From the NCBI GenBank assembly GCA_018383195.1, contig JAGZOP010000004.1, positions 1 to 64,000 of the forward strand: 64,000 bases of DNA, in the 5' to 3' direction. Positions within the stretch are counted from its first letter, which is position 1, and each line of letters starts with the position of its first letter. A model generated the notes under the pieces. It had not been told where the DNA came from. It saw nothing but the letters and a program-made list of their open reading frames with translations, and ran no database searches. The position numbers and the translations under genes are program-made. This document shows positions 15,636 to 24,178 of this stretch, piece by piece. The DNA comes from Clostridiaceae bacterium. GTDB taxonomy: Bacteria; Bacillota; Clostridia; Oscillospirales; Butyricicoccaceae.

Positions 15636-16418
15636 ATGAGGATTTTAACGGTTGGCGATGTGGTCGGTGCACCCGGTCTGCATTGCCTCAAACGGCGGCT
15701 GCGCAGGCTGAAGCAGCAGCATAAAGCGGACTTTGTGATTGTAAACGGAGAGAATGCCTCTGGGGTAGGGATAACCCCCGCGCAGGCGGACGATATTTTC
15801 GATGCCGGAGCCGATGTGATTACACTTGGCAATCATGTTTGGAATAAGCGGCAGATAGTTTCTTATCTGGAGGACAACCGCTATGTTCTGCGTCCCGCCA
15901 ATCTGGCGCCTCAGGCGCCCGGCGAAGGGTGGGGCATCTATGACGCGGCAGGCTGGCGCGTGCTGGTGATGAATCTTATTGGCAGATGTGAGATGGCGTT
16001 CGGTCCGGACAACCCGTTTTTGGCTGCGGATAAGATATTGAAGCGTGCCGAGGGTCAGTACGACGTTGCGGTGTGCGAGATCCATGCGGGTGCAACAAGT
16101 GAAAAGCTCGCGATGGGCTTTTATCTGGACGGCCGCTGCGCGGCGGTCTATGGCACGCATACCCATGTCCAAACTGCGGATGAGCGCATAAACCCCAAGG
16201 GAACCGGCTATATCACGGATATCGGTATGACCGGCCCGATCTGGTCGGTGTTGGGCGTGAAGCCTGAGCAGTCGATTGCGATGTTCCGCGGCGACCTGAC
16301 TGAGTATTTCCAGACCGCGGAGGGAGAATGCGCCATCGGCGCGGCGCTGTTTGAAATCGATCCGTCAAGCGGCAAATGCCTGCATGTCGAGCGTATTTTT
16401 GACAGAGACGGTATATAG
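15636..16418 (+). CDS. ymdB: YmdB-family metallophosphoesterase
   Basis: The 260-residue protein matches the TIGR00282/YmdB family: 'RILTVGDVVGAPGL', 'VNGENASGVGIT', 'GNHVWNKRQI' and 'GTHTHVQTADE'. Bacillus YmdB is a cyclic-nucleotide phosphodiesterase influencing biofilm and RNA processing. The ATG is preceded by GTGAGG. It stands alone between the prs terminator and a bidirectional terminator, whereas in many Firmicutes it follows rny; rny is not seen here. Confidence 0.9.
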   Translation: MRILTVGDVVGAPGLHCLKRRLRRLKQQHKADFVIVNGENASGVGITPAQADDIFDAGADVITLGNHVWNKRQIVSYLEDNRYVLRPANLAPQAPGEGWGIYDAAGWRVLVMNLIGRCEMAFGPDNPFLAADKILKRAEGQYDVAVCEIHAGATSEKLAMGFYLDGRCAAVYGTHTHVQTADERINPKGTGYITDIGMTGPIWSVLGVKPEQSIAMFRGDLTEYFQTAEGECAIGAALFEIDPSSGKCLHVERIFDRDGI

Positions 16419-16425
16419 AGCATAA

Positions 16426-16463
16426 AAAAGCACTGTGCGGGTGAAAACCTGCACAGTGCTTTT
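16426..16463. terminator. Bidirectional terminator between ymdB and purA
   Basis: A 17-bp stem with one G-T pair and a GAAA loop, flanked by A-run and T-run, sits between convergent genes. Confidence 0.9.
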
Positions 16464-16471
16464 GTGTGAAG

Positions 16472-17740
16472 TTAAAGCGTCATAACCTGATCGCGGGCGG
16501 GACCGACTCCGAGCATGGAGATACGGCAGCCGCAGATGCGTTCAAGAGCCTTGATATACGTCTGTACCGATTCCGGCAGTTCCTCAAAGGAGCGGCAGGA
16601 AGTGATATCCTCGGTAAAGCCGTCAAATTCCTCATAGATGGGGGTGCAGTGCGCGAGTTCGGCAAAGTCTGCGGGGAATTCCTCGATTCGTTTGCCCTTG
16701 TATGCATAGGCAACGCAAACCTTGAGCTTCGGCAGACCGCGCAGCGGGTCGATCTTATTGATGACCATTTCGGTCAGACCATTGACGCGGATGGCGTAGC
16801 GCGCAATGACAGCGTCAAACCAGCCGGTACGGCGCGGGCGACCGGTATTGGTGCCGAATTCACCGCCGGCATTGCGGATGTAGTCGCCGGTTTCGTCAAA
16901 CAGTTCAGTCGGGAAAGGCCCCTTGCCGACGCGGGTGGTATAGCTTTTGAAAATACCCATGATATCGGTGATTGCGGTCGGACCGACGCCGGAACCGACG
17001 CAGCAGCCGCCGGCAACCGGATGGGACGAAGTGACATAGGGATAGGTTCCCATATCCAGATCGAGCAGCGTGCCCTGTGCGCCCTCAAAAAGAACCGATT
17101 TGCCTTCCTTCACTGCGGTCCAAGTTAGAATGGACGTATCCGCTACATGCGGGCGCAGGCGATCTGCATAGCTGCGATATTCTGCAAGTACGGATTCAAT
17201 GTCGATGGGTTTACCGCCGTATACGCCGGTGATGACTTTATTTTTGCGTGCACATGCTTCTCGGAGGGATTCTTCAAAACGTTCGCCTACAAAATCATGC
17301 ATGCGGACGCCGATGCGCTCGGCTTTGTCCATGTAAGCGGGACCGATGCCTTTTTTGGTGGTGCCAATGTCGCCCTCTCCGCGCGCCTGCTCGGAAAGAG
17401 CATCCAGTGCCAGATGCCAAGGCAGGATGCAGTGACAGCGCGCATCGATGAACAGCTTGTCCGCCGAAACGCCTTTTGCTGCCAGTTCGTCCATTTCAGA
17501 GAGAATACAGCGCGGGTCTACCACCACGCCCGGACCGATGATATTCACGCATGCAGGATATAAAATGCCGGAGGGAATCAGCTGGAGTTTGTACTTTGTG
17601 CCGTTTGCCACAACAGTATGACCGGCGTTGTTGCCGCCTTGGCTGCGCACGACCAGATCCGCCTGCGCTGCGAAAATATCAATGAACTTGCCTTTGCCTT
17701 CATCGCCCCACTGAGCGCCTAAAATGATTTTACCCGGCAT
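16472..17740 (-). CDS. purA: Adenylosuccinate synthetase
   Basis: It condenses IMP and aspartate with GTP in the first AMP-specific step. The GTP loop GAQWGDEGKGK lies near residue 8, with 'SQGGNNAGHT', 'GTTKKGIGPAY' and 'GRPRRTGWFD'. At 422 residues it is full length. It is monocistronic with its own promoter and no purine riboswitch-like leader. Confidence 0.97.
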   Translation of the reverse strand: MPGKIILGAQWGDEGKGKFIDIFAAQADLVVRSQGGNNAGHTVVANGTKYKLQLIPSGILYPACVNIIGPGVVVDPRCILSEMDELAAKGVSADKLFIDARCHCILPWHLALDALSEQARGEGDIGTTKKGIGPAYMDKAERIGVRMHDFVGERFEESLREACARKNKVITGVYGGKPIDIESVLAEYRSYADRLRPHVADTSILTWTAVKEGKSVLFEGAQGTLLDLDMGTYPYVTSSHPVAGGCCVGSGVGPTAITDIMGIFKSYTTRVGKGPFPTELFDETGDYIRNAGGEFGTNTGRPRRTGWFDAVIARYAIRVNGLTEMVINKIDPLRGLPKLKVCVAYAYKGKRIEEFPADFAELAHCTPIYEEFDGFTEDITSCRSFEELPESVQTYIKALERICGCRISMLGVGPARDQVMTL

Positions 17741-17810
17741 GAAAGATATTGCCCCTTTCTAAAATAAGCAGAAAGATTAAAATTTCTATAGTTCTTCGGT
17801 TACGCATGGG

Positions 17811-17839
17811 ATTATATCACTTTTGCCGTCTGTTTTCAA
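17811..17839 (-). promoter_or_regulatory. Promoter of purA
   Basis: On the minus strand, TTGAAA and a perfect TATAAT are 17 bases apart with TGA before the -10. The leader is about 64 bases. The divergent gap (17741-18050) otherwise holds only A/T-rich sequence and the promoter of the cysteine desulfurase gene. Confidence 0.8.
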
Positions 17840-17987
17840 TCAGAGGGATGTTTAAAAATTAAATTTTTTGACTTTTTCTACAAGTCGAGTGTTTTTATGC
17901 GTAAAAATCATCGAATTACACAAAGTATTTGTTCAGGTTTGATGTAAAATTCCTGTTTCAGGCAGTGCGGGGCAGATAAAAATAAGA

Positions 17988-18016
17988 GTGACAGCCTTTG
18001 AAATGGCTGATATAAT
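17988..18016 (+). promoter_or_regulatory. Promoter of cysteine desulfurase-thiI unit
   Basis: GTGACA and a perfect TATAAT are 17 bases apart with TGA upstream of the -10, 35 bases before the chosen ATG. It lies inside the longer possible reading frame and so supports the later start. Confidence 0.75.
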
Positions 18017-18050
18017 GAAAGCTAAGAGAAAAAAGCGGAGAGGAACGAAA

Positions 18051-19178
18051 ATGCATTATTTAGATAATTCTGCAACCACGCGCGTGCTCCCGGAGGCTGC
18101 TGAGGCTGCAATGCAAGCGATGCTGAACGGGTTTGGAAATCCCTCCAGCCAGCACAGCCTTGGTATTGCCGCGGCGCGGCAGCTGAAAGCGTGCAGAGAG
18201 GCGGTTGCTGCTGCTTTGGGAGCGCAGCCGAATGAGCTTACATTTACCTCGGGCGGCACCGAGGCAATCAATACAGCGATTTTTGGTGCAGCATTCAAGA
18301 ACCGCCATTTCGGCAAGCATATCATCACAACGGCAATCGAACATGCAGCGACCAAAAACGCTGCGGCGCGGCTGGAAGCCGAGGGATACGAGGTCACCTA
18401 TTTGCAGCCGGACGCAGAGGGGCATATCGCGCTTGAGGATTTTGCGGCAGCGCTGCGGGAGGACACAGTGCTTGCGAGCGTGATGCTCGTCAATAATGAG
18501 GTCGGTACGGTGCTGCCGGTTGCGGAGATGGGCAGGCTGCTCAGCCGAAAATGCCCGAAGGCGCTGTTTCATGTGGATGCAGTACAGGGATTGTTCCGCA
18601 TCCCTTTGACGCCAAAGAAATGGAATTGCCATCTGCTGAGTGTCAGCGGACATAAAATCGGCGCGCCCAAAGGCATCGGCGCGTTATATATGCAGAAAGG
18701 GGTGAACCTGCGCCCCTATCTTGTCGGCGGCGGGCAGGAAAGCGGCATGCGCTCGGGCACCGAGCCGCTGCCCAATATTGCGGCATTTGCGGAGGCGTGC
18801 CGCATCCGCATGCGGGGCATGGACGCCGATGTGCAGCATGTGGCAGAACTGAGCGCGTATCTGCGCGCACAGGTGGCAGCCGAATTGCCATGGGCACAGT
18901 GGAATGGCAGCGCGGATGTACCGCACGTGGCAAACCTGTCGCTGCCGGGATGCAAAAGCGAGGTCATGCTGCGTGTGCTGGAAAGTGATGAGGTTTACGT
19001 TTCGGCAGGTTCTGCCTGCGCCAAAGGCAGGGAAAGTGCGGTGCTGAAAGCGATGGGACTGGATAAAAAACGCATCGACAGTGCGTTGCGCATTTCCTTT
19101 GCGCCGTTCAATACGAGAGAAGATGTGGATGCACTGATTGCTGCGCTGAAAAAAGGCGCTGCGATGCTGAAACGATAA
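18051..19178 (+). CDS. Cysteine desulfurase (IscS/NifS type) partnered with ThiI
   Basis: This 375-residue PLP enzyme takes sulfur from cysteine as a protein persulfide. The PLP lysine is in SGHKIG (Lys202) and the persulfide cysteine in 'SAGSACAKG' (Cys323). HxA/HV motifs 'IEHAATKN' and 'FHVDAVQG' are also present. A GGAGAGGA site precedes the ATG. thiI follows after 21 bases, the standard pairing in which the desulfurase hands sulfur to ThiI for tRNA 4-thiouridine (compare Bacillus nifZ-thiI). Confidence 0.93.
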   Translation: MHYLDNSATTRVLPEAAEAAMQAMLNGFGNPSSQHSLGIAAARQLKACREAVAAALGAQPNELTFTSGGTEAINTAIFGAAFKNRHFGKHIITTAIEHAATKNAAARLEAEGYEVTYLQPDAEGHIALEDFAAALREDTVLASVMLVNNEVGTVLPVAEMGRLLSRKCPKALFHVDAVQGLFRIPLTPKKWNCHLLSVSGHKIGAPKGIGALYMQKGVNLRPYLVGGGQESGMRSGTEPLPNIAAFAEACRIRMRGMDADVQHVAELSAYLRAQVAAELPWAQWNGSADVPHVANLSLPGCKSEVMLRVLESDEVYVSAGSACAKGRESAVLKAMGLDKKRIDSALRISFAPFNTREDVDALIAALKKGAAMLKR

Positions 19179-19199
19179 AGAACAGAAAGGGATGGAAGG

Positions 19200-20375
19200 A
19201 TGAAGGAAGTATTACTGCTCAAATGCGGTGAGATTGTGCTCAAGGGGCTCAACCGCAAAACATTTGAAGATAAACTGGTGAACAACATCAAGCGCCGCCT
19301 GAAGCACGTTGCGCCGTGCGAGGTCAATATGCGGCAGTCGGTGATTTACGTCTGGATTGAAGAGGAAAGCGATGCGGACGCGATCATGGAAGCCGTAAAG
19401 AAGATTTTCGGCATTGCGCTTATCTGCCGTGCGGCGGTGTGTGACAAGACCTTGGAGGCGATGCAGGAAACCGCGGAAACCTATCTTGCCGACCGTATTG
19501 CGGAGGCAAAATCGTTCAAGGTTGAGACCAAGCGCGGGGACAAGCGTTTTCCGATGACCTCGATTCAGGTTTCGCAGGAGGTCGGCGGCAATCTGGCAGA
19601 CAAGTATGAAAATCTGAAGCCGGATATGCACACACCGGAGCTGACCATCCATCTGGAAATTCGCGACCAGCATGCATTTGTGCACGCGGGTCCGGAGCCG
19701 GGCGCGGGCGGCATGCCGGTCGGTACCAACGGCCGCGCAGCAATGCTGCTTTCGGGCGGTATCGACTCGCCGGTTGCGGGGTATATGATGTCCAAACGCG
19801 GTCTGGAATTGGTGGCAATCCACTTTTTCAGCTATCCCTATACCTCGGAGCGCGCCAAGGAAAAGGTAATCGAACTGGCGGAAATTATGACGGCATACAC
19901 TGGGCGCATGCCGCTGTTGGTTGTACCGTTCACCAAAATTCAGGAGGCAATCCGCGATAACTGCCATGAGGAGCTGTTTACCCTTATCATGCGTCGGTTT
20001 ATGATGCGCATTGCCGAAAAGCTTGCTGTCCGCGAGGGATGCGGCGGTCTGATCACCGGTGAAAGCCTCGGTCAGGTTGCTTCCCAGACCATGCCCGCCA
20101 TGGCGGTTACGGGAGCGGTTTGCAGCCTGCCGGTATTCCGTCCGGTAATCGGGATGGATAAGGAAGAAATTGTGCAGATTGCGCGCAAAATCGGCACCTT
20201 TGAAACCTCGATTCTGCCGTATGAGGACTGCTGCACGGTCTTTACGCCCAAGCATCCGAACACCAAGCCGAAGATGCCGAAGATTCTCGAAGCCGAGTCC
20301 CATCTGGATGTGGATACGCTAGTGGAAGAGGCTGTCAGCGGCACTGAGGTCATTTATCCTGGAAAGAAGAAGTAA
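19200..20375 (+). CDS. thiI: tRNA 4-thiouridine sulfurtransferase ThiI
   Basis: The 391-residue protein has an N-terminal ferredoxin-like/THUMP region (1-170) and a PP-loop AANH domain with SGGIDSPV at about 185. It adenylates tRNA U8 and receives sulfur from the desulfurase encoded just before it. There is no C-terminal rhodanese domain, as in Bacillus ThiI, so sulfur relay must use another cysteine or direct transfer. A role in thiamine thiazole synthesis is not suggested by neighbours. Confidence 0.95.
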   Translation: MKEVLLLKCGEIVLKGLNRKTFEDKLVNNIKRRLKHVAPCEVNMRQSVIYVWIEEESDADAIMEAVKKIFGIALICRAAVCDKTLEAMQETAETYLADRIAEAKSFKVETKRGDKRFPMTSIQVSQEVGGNLADKYENLKPDMHTPELTIHLEIRDQHAFVHAGPEPGAGGMPVGTNGRAAMLLSGGIDSPVAGYMMSKRGLELVAIHFFSYPYTSERAKEKVIELAEIMTAYTGRMPLLVVPFTKIQEAIRDNCHEELFTLIMRRFMMRIAEKLAVREGCGGLITGESLGQVASQTMPAMAVTGAVCSLPVFRPVIGMDKEEIVQIARKIGTFETSILPYEDCCTVFTPKHPNTKPKMPKILEAESHLDVDTLVEEAVSGTEVIYPGKKK

Positions 20376-20382
20376 GAGTGTA

Positions 20383-20440
20383 GAGTGGGGAGTGAAGAGT
20401 GAAGAGAATATCTTTACTCTCAACTCTCAACTCCTCACTC
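20383..20440. repeat. Imperfect palindrome built of GAGTGAA/CTCAACT repeats
   Basis: The left arm repeats units such as GAGTGGGGAGTGAAGAGTGAAGAG and the right arm repeats TCTCAACTCTCAACTCCTCACTC-like units. The arms pair with periodic mismatches around an AATATCTTTA centre and are followed by A6. It fills the 86-base gap between thiI and cinA, whose RBS directly follows. Low-complexity palindromes like this recur in Clostridia genomes; it may act as a weak terminator. Confidence 0.6.
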
Positions 20441-20461
20441 AAAAAATTGGAGGATTTTTTT

Positions 20462-21700
20462 ATGAATGCAGAACTGATTGCAGTTGGTACCGAGATTCTG
20501 CTCGGTGACATTGTCAATACCGATGCGCAGGTCATCTCTCAGGGGCTGAGCGAACTGGGCATCAACGTATATTACCAGACAGTCGTGGGCGATAACCCGC
20601 AGCGTCTGGAGCGTGCCATCCGCGAAGCAAAAGACCGCGCGGATATCATCATTACAACTGGCGGTCTTGGACCCACGCTCGACGACCTGACCAAGGAAAC
20701 GCTTGCAAGCGTATTTGGCAAGAAGATGGAGCTGCACCAGCCGTCTCTTGACCGCATCACCGAGTTCTTCAGGAAAATCGGTCGAGAAATGACACCGAAT
20801 AACGAAAAACAGGCATGGCTTCCCGAGGGATGCACGGTGTTTGTAAACGAATGGGGAACGGCGCCCGGCTGCGGCTTTGAGGCGGACGGCAAGCATGTGC
20901 TCATGCTGCCCGGTCCTCCGCGCGAGTGCACACCGATGTGGGAGCATTGCGCAAAGCCGTATCTCTATCCGCTTGCCGGCGGCTGCATTGTGTCGCACAG
21001 CGTGCGGGTATTCGGTCTTGGGGAGAGTGCAATGGAGGACCGCCTGCACGATCTGATGGCAACGATGACCAACCCGACCATTGCGCCCTATGCGAAGACG
21101 AGCGAATGCTTCGCGCGTGTGACCGCCATGGCAGATACTGAGGAGGAGGCGGAACAGCTGCTCACCCCGGTTGTCGATCAGGTGGTCGAGATGCTCGGCG
21201 CGGACGTATACGGCGTGGATGTTGATTCTTTGGAGCAGGTGGTCGGAAATGGTCTGCGTGAGCACGGCATAACTCTTGCTGTTGCAGAAAGCTGCACGGG
21301 CGGTTTGCTGTCAAAACGGATTACCGATCTGCCGGGCGCATCCGATTATTACCTCGGCGGCGTATGCTCGTATTCCAATGATGCAAAAATGAAGCTGCTT
21401 GGCGTCAAGAAAGAAACTCTGGACGAGTTTGGCGCAGTTTCTGCGCAGACCGCAGAGGAAATGGCGGCAGGTGCGGCCAAGGTGCTCGGCGCAGATATTG
21501 GTGTCGGTATTACGGGCATTGCAGGACCAGGAGGCGCGACTGAGGACAAGGATGTAGGTCTGGTTTATATCAGCGTGTACTTTAAGGGAGAGCTAATTAC
21601 CCGCAAAACCAATAGCAGTTTGGGGCGTGACCGCGTGCGCAATCAGGCTGCGTCAACAGCGCTCGATCTGATTCGCCGCAAGCTTCAGGGCGTACTTTAA
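20462..21700 (+). CDS. cinA: CinA-like protein (pyrophosphatase-like + PncC deamidase)
   Basis: The 412-residue protein has a MoaB-like N-terminal domain ('LIAVGTEILLGDIVNTDAQ', 'TTGGLGPTLDDLTKE') and a C-terminal PncC domain with the NMN-amidohydrolase signature 'VAESCTGGLLSKRI'. It likely recycles pyridine nucleotides; family members are linked to competence by expression in some Firmicutes. GGAGGA lies 7 bases before the ATG; the longer frame would run through the upstream palindrome. Confidence 0.95.
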   Translation: MNAELIAVGTEILLGDIVNTDAQVISQGLSELGINVYYQTVVGDNPQRLERAIREAKDRADIIITTGGLGPTLDDLTKETLASVFGKKMELHQPSLDRITEFFRKIGREMTPNNEKQAWLPEGCTVFVNEWGTAPGCGFEADGKHVLMLPGPPRECTPMWEHCAKPYLYPLAGGCIVSHSVRVFGLGESAMEDRLHDLMATMTNPTIAPYAKTSECFARVTAMADTEEEAEQLLTPVVDQVVEMLGADVYGVDVDSLEQVVGNGLREHGITLAVAESCTGGLLSKRITDLPGASDYYLGGVCSYSNDAKMKLLGVKKETLDEFGAVSAQTAEEMAAGAAKVLGADIGVGITGIAGPGGATEDKDVGLVYISVYFKGELITRKTNSSLGRDRVRNQAASTALDLIRRKLQGVL

Positions 21701-21716
21701 AATTTCAAAGTTTCGT

Positions 21717-21750
21717 AAAACCCGCGCAAGTGATATCTTGCGTGGGTTTT
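21717..21750 (+). terminator. cinA terminator
   Basis: A 14-bp stem with one G-T pair (AAAACCCGCGCAAG / CTTGCGTGGGTTTT), a TGATAT loop and a T-run. Confidence 0.9.
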
Positions 21751-21933
21751 TTGTGAAAACGACAAAAATCCTGTGTAATAATTGGTTATAATCACTAGAG
21801 TGTAAACTTGAAAAAAGTGACCATTCATGGTTATATTTTACGATTTTTGCAGTCTAAAACTCATAGAACTGCTGTGTTTTCCGTTTAGAGAGGGAAAAGT
21901 GAACAAAAACAGAAGGGCGTTTTTCAAAATTAC

Positions 21934-21962
21934 TGGACATTTTTTTGTGTCTGTTGTATACT
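21934..21962 (+). promoter_or_regulatory. Promoter of glgB-led glycogen operon
   Basis: TGGACA and TATACT are 17 bases apart. The leader to glgB is about 115 bases. A lone TATAAT at 21787-21792 has no good -35. The 380-base gap otherwise holds A/T-rich sequence with no gene that I can support. Confidence 0.7.
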
Positions 21963-22083
21963 ATATCTAGTAATTCCAAAGCTGAAAAAGTGTAATCTGT
22001 GTGATAGCTACAAAAAAACAGCTAAAAGGAAAAATAAGGATAAGATTCGAGCGCAAAGCGCGCTTTTCAGAGGAGATGAACGC

Positions 22084-24114
22084 ATGGAAGTGAAGGCGAA
22101 AAAAATGAGCCTGGAAGAGCATATGCCGCTGTTCCATTCCGGTAAGGACTGCCGTGCCTATGAAATGATGGGCGCGCATCCTGAACACAGGGACGGGCAG
22201 GATGGCTATGTTTTCCGCGTTTTTGCGCCGAATGCCGTAAGCGTTGCAGTGATGGGTGAGTTCAACGGCTGGAGTCGAACCGCGAGCGTGATGCAGCGTG
22301 ATGACCGCGGCATATGGGAACGGTTTGTTCCGGGCGTGAAACAGTATGACGCATATAAGTATGCCATCGAAACGCCGGAGGGGTATCAGCTCGATAAAGC
22401 GGATCCCTATGCGTTCCATTCGGAAACCCGACCGGGTAATGCCTCCAAGGTGTTTGATCTGGATGGCTACGAATGGTCGGATGACGGCTGGCTGACATGG
22501 AGACAGGAGCATCTTCCCTATGAGCAGCCGGTCAATATCTACGAAGTGCATCTGGGCTCGTGGAAAATGCATGAGGATGGAAGCTTCTATTCTTACCGCC
22601 AGCTTGCGGACGAGTTGATCCCATATGTCAAGAAAATGGGATATACCCACATCGAATGTATGCCGCTGACTGAGCATCCGTTTGACGGTTCGTGGGGATA
22701 TCAGGTGACCGGATATTTTGCCGCGACTTCGCGCTACGGCACGCCGCATGACCTGATGTATTTTGTGGACAAGGCGCATCAGGCAGGGCTGGGTGTCATT
22801 ATGGACTGGGTACCCGCGCATTTCCCGAAGGATGGGCATGGCTTGGTCGAGTTTGACGGCTCATATCTCTACGAGTACGCCGACCCGCTCAAGATGGAAC
22901 ATCGGGAATGGGGCACGCGTGTATTCGATTACGGCAAGGTTTCCGTGCGCGATTTGCTGTTCTCCTCTGCAATGTTCTGGATTGAGCAGTTCCATATGGA
23001 CGGCCTGCGCGTGGACGCGGTCGCATCCATGCTGTATCTCGACTACAACCGGCAAGGAGAATGGCGTCCCAACGTGCACGGCGGACGTGAAAATCTGGAA
23101 GCCGTTGATTTTCTGCGCCTGCTCAATGAAATGGTGCTCGGCAGCCATCCGGACTGCATGATGATCGCAGAAGAATCCACCGCATGGCCGATGGTGACCA
23201 AACCCGGATATGTCGGCGGTCTGGGCTTTAATTTCAAATGGAACATGGGCTGGATGAACGACATGCTGTGCTATGTCAGCGCTGACCCGTTTTTCCGGAA
23301 GGACATGCATGACAAGATTACCTTCTCTTTCATGTACGCCTTTTCGGAAAACTACATCCTGCCGCTCTCGCATGACGAGGTGGTGCACGGGAAAAAGTCG
23401 CTGCTCGACAAAATGCCGGAGCCTTATGAAAATAAGTTCGCCTCTCTGCGCGCGCTGTACGGCTACATGACCGGACATCCGGGCAAGAAGATGCTGTTTA
23501 TGGGCGGCGAGTTCGGGCAGTTCTCCGAATGGAGCGAGGCGCGCGGTCTGGACTGGATGCTGCTCGATTACGATGCGCACCGTCAGATGCAGGAATATGT
23601 CAAGCAGCTCAATGCGTTTTATCTGGAATACAAGCAGCTGTGGGAGAATGATGTTGATTGGCAAGGGTTTGAGTGGATTTCTCACGATGATAATGTCAAT
23701 AACATCATCGCATTCCGCCGCATTGCGAAGGACGGCTCTGACTTGATCTGCATCGTCAATTTTGCGCCGGTTTATCATGAGAGCTATAAAATCGGTGTAC
23801 CCTATGCGGGAACCTACGAAGAAGTATTTTCATCTGACCGCATCGAATTTGGCGGCAGCGGCGTTTCAAACGGCAAAAAGCGCAGCAAGGCAGAGGAGAT
23901 GCACGGCATGGAGCAGGTGATCGACCTCAAGATTCCGCCGCTTTCCGTGCTGTATTTCAAGGGTAAAAAACGTGCGCCGCGCCGGGTTAAGGCGACACAG
24001 GCAGCCGAGGAAAAGCCGGTGAAAAAGACCGACAAAACCAAAAAGGCGGCTGCCCGCAAAACGACGCGCAAAACGCCGGTGCGCAAGGCGCAGCTGGACA
24101 GTAAAAGTGAGTAA
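22084..24114 (+). CDS. glgB: 1,4-alpha-glucan branching enzyme with basic C-terminal tail
   Basis: This 676-residue GH13 enzyme moves short alpha-1,4 chains to alpha-1,6 branch points in glycogen. It has a CBM48-type N-terminal domain ('VFRVFAPNAVSVAVMGEFNGW'), then the barrel with 'DWVPAHFPKDGHGL', 'DGLRVDAVASML' (nucleophile Asp), 'MIAEEST' (acid Glu) and 'LSHDEVVHGK' (Asp). After the C-terminal beta domain comes a tail of about 50 residues in which 20 are Lys or Arg, rich in Ala and Thr, not needed for catalysis. It leads glgB-glgC-glgD-glgA. Confidence 0.96.
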   Translation: MEVKAKKMSLEEHMPLFHSGKDCRAYEMMGAHPEHRDGQDGYVFRVFAPNAVSVAVMGEFNGWSRTASVMQRDDRGIWERFVPGVKQYDAYKYAIETPEGYQLDKADPYAFHSETRPGNASKVFDLDGYEWSDDGWLTWRQEHLPYEQPVNIYEVHLGSWKMHEDGSFYSYRQLADELIPYVKKMGYTHIECMPLTEHPFDGSWGYQVTGYFAATSRYGTPHDLMYFVDKAHQAGLGVIMDWVPAHFPKDGHGLVEFDGSYLYEYADPLKMEHREWGTRVFDYGKVSVRDLLFSSAMFWIEQFHMDGLRVDAVASMLYLDYNRQGEWRPNVHGGRENLEAVDFLRLLNEMVLGSHPDCMMIAEESTAWPMVTKPGYVGGLGFNFKWNMGWMNDMLCYVSADPFFRKDMHDKITFSFMYAFSENYILPLSHDEVVHGKKSLLDKMPEPYENKFASLRALYGYMTGHPGKKMLFMGGEFGQFSEWSEARGLDWMLLDYDAHRQMQEYVKQLNAFYLEYKQLWENDVDWQGFEWISHDDNVNNIIAFRRIAKDGSDLICIVNFAPVYHESYKIGVPYAGTYEEVFSSDRIEFGGSGVSNGKKRSKAEEMHGMEQVIDLKIPPLSVLYFKGKKRAPRRVKATQAAEEKPVKKTDKTKKAAARKTTRKTPVRKAQLDSKSE

Positions 24115-24178
24115 TGCGTCCGATATGCCGGACAGCTTACAAAATAAAATAAAAAATAGGGTAGAAACGGAGATTAAC

